DNA of 64,000 nt. It comes from Condylostoma magnum (lineage: Eukaryota; Ciliophora; Heterotrichea; Heterotrichida; Condylostomatidae). Under the pieces are notes generated by a model, which was not told the origin of the DNA, ran no database searches, and saw only the letters and a program-made list of their open reading frames with translations. Of this stretch, positions 62,754-64,000 are shown one piece after another. The first letter of the stretch is position 1. The number at the start of each line of letters is the position of its first letter. Made by a program: the position numbers and the translations under genes. The stretch is taken from assembly GCA_920105805.1 (NCBI GenBank), contig CAKKTI010000003.1, positions 62,001 to 126,000 of the forward strand, given 5' to 3'.

Positions 62754-64000
62754 CTAAACTAAGTGAGTTATTACAGTCTTGTAGTCTTTGGCTTCTACTG
62801 GCTTGAATAGACTGTTGAATATGCTCTCTTTTCTCAACAACTGAATTCCTAAGTCCTGCAGCATTGGATCAACAATAAAAATAGGAGGTTGCTGTATATA
62901 CTTATAGCCTCTTCCATAGTACCAATTCATCACAAATTCAGTTCTCTTATCAACATCTTCTTGCATTTCTTTAAAAGAGGGCAAAATCACCTTCCCTCTT
63001 AAAACTTCAGCTACCCAGGTTGCCTAAATGCTTGTAATAGTTAGTTGAAATTGAGTTACTCCAAACCCTATGCATACTAAATTAGTCACATTCGGTTTAA
63101 TTGTATAGCGATAGAGAAAAGGGCCGTCAATTCCATCGTCCTTGAAAGCATAGTACTTTCTTTTAAAACCTGTTGCTGCTATTACTACATCAGCTTTAAC
63201 TTCCTCATTCTCAGTCTCAAAGCCATCAGGTGTAAATGTTTGGATATTGCCTCTTAAGACTTCAATTTTCCCTTCTTTAACAGATTAGATAAAGCCGTTG
63301 TCATCGGCAAATCGGTGGATAGTGTATATGTAATCGTAGCTTGGCTGTAGAAGAGGATGACTGTGCTTGTTTAGTTCCTTTTGGTAATGTTTCCAGATGT
63401 AAAACCTAATTGGGTTGAATAGTTTAGAGTATCATTGATCAAACATGTATTCATTCGGTGTTAGTTGGTAAAAGCTTCTGCTTCTAGTAACGCTATTTAG
63501 AATATCGAAGCCGTAATAATCTGGTAGGTCGTCAAGATTTATTATATAGTATCCATCTCTTCTCAAATTGGTTACTTTTTTCGCACCATAGCTCAAAGAA
63601 GTAGTGCACATATCAGCTGCACTTTTATTTCCACCTATAACTACAACACTTTTATCCTTTATAGCTTTCTCTTAGTTAATAAAGTTTGAACTATGCATGA
63701 ATTATCCAGAAAACTCACTTAGATTTTTAAATTTCGGTACAAACTTTTTGTAATATGGCCCAACAGCAATAACTAAAAAGTCGTATATTTTCTTATCTCC
63801 AGATTTCAAGCTTACTTACCAACTTCCATCATCAAGTTAGTTAACAGTTTCAACTTCTTAATTAAATTCAATGAACTTACGAATACCAAATGAATCTATA
63901 TACTGATCTAAGTAAGTTTTTACTTGTTCTAAGGTTGGCAATGGATCAATTGACGGATCATAATCAAAATCTGATGCATAGTAGTAATCCATATGTTATT
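62754..64000 (-). CDS. Flavin-containing monooxygenase (5' end outside window)
   Basis: About 415 C-terminal residues. GGNKSAADMC matches the NADP-binding GxGxSA motif; FAVGPY-like (LVIAVGPYYKKF) and ATGFKRKYY match the FMO ATG-type motifs. The FAD motif (GAGxSG) lies beyond the right edge, so the gene is partial at its start. These enzymes oxidise N- or S-containing compounds. The TAG at 62756-62754 is the inferred stop. Several TAA/TAG codons are Gln. Confidence 0.9.

Overview
The window looks like macronuclear DNA of a ciliate that has no dedicated stop codon. TAA and TAG are read as glutamine and TGA as tryptophan inside well-conserved proteins, and all three also end genes. This matches the Condylostoma-type code (NCBI table 28), so a heterotrich such as Condylostoma or a close relative is the best guess. 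The species cannot be proven from the window alone. Read with the standard code, almost every gene shatters into short pieces; read with TAR=Gln and TGA=Trp, about 30 genes run intact, including one of nearly 7.5 kb with no frame break.

Layout, left to right. 1-5 kb (minus): a MORN-repeat protein (cut by the left edge), a FYVE-like zinc-finger protein with a C-terminal CaaX box, and a Sen1/senataxin-like helicase. 5-8.1 kb: CFAP91 (minus), a TPR-like protein and a SHAQKYF Myb protein (plus). 8.1-11.4 kb: a nucleoplasmin-like RGG protein (minus), ribosomal protein L4 (plus), Sec62 and cytochrome c (minus). 11.4-17.1 kb (minus): an acylated CDPK pseudokinase and a polycystin/REJ-like receptor. 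17.1-19.6 kb: AT-rich DNA with one possible small gene. 19.6-24 kb: an active CDPK (plus), PEX5 (minus), a twin-CX9C protein (plus) and a membrane-anchored histidine acid phosphatase homologue without its catalytic motifs (plus). 24-31.4 kb (minus): an IP3 receptor. 31.4-33 kb (plus): an unknown, perhaps F-box, protein. 33-42 kb (minus): two tandem paralogous coiled-coil genes and an EF-hand/FxPxI-repeat gene. 42.7-51 kb: glycogen branching enzyme (plus), then calpain, cytosolic carboxypeptidase and protoporphyrinogen oxidase (minus). 51-62 kb: an amino-acid transporter (plus), a SAS-4/TCP10-C protein (minus), a degenerate myosin, a double-cNMP-domain channel, THOC5 and a CFAP20-domain protein (plus). 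62-64 kb (minus): a SWEET transporter and a flavin monooxygenase cut by the right edge.

The genes are mostly housekeeping and ciliary/cytoskeletal (CFAP91, CFAP20 domain, SAS-4, tubulin-type carboxypeptidase, coiled coils) plus calcium signalling (IP3 receptor, two CDPKs, polycystin-like protein, calpain). Packing is extreme. Divergent start codons lie as little as 6 bp apart, and convergent stop codons lie 4-50 bp apart or overlap. This fits the known model in which a codon near the mRNA 3' end is read as stop while the same codon further upstream is read as an amino acid. Because every frame is open in this code, gene calls rest on homology, motif order and phase, and stop positions are inferred. 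I saw no clear tRNA, rRNA, CRISPR array, transposon, virus-like element or telomere.
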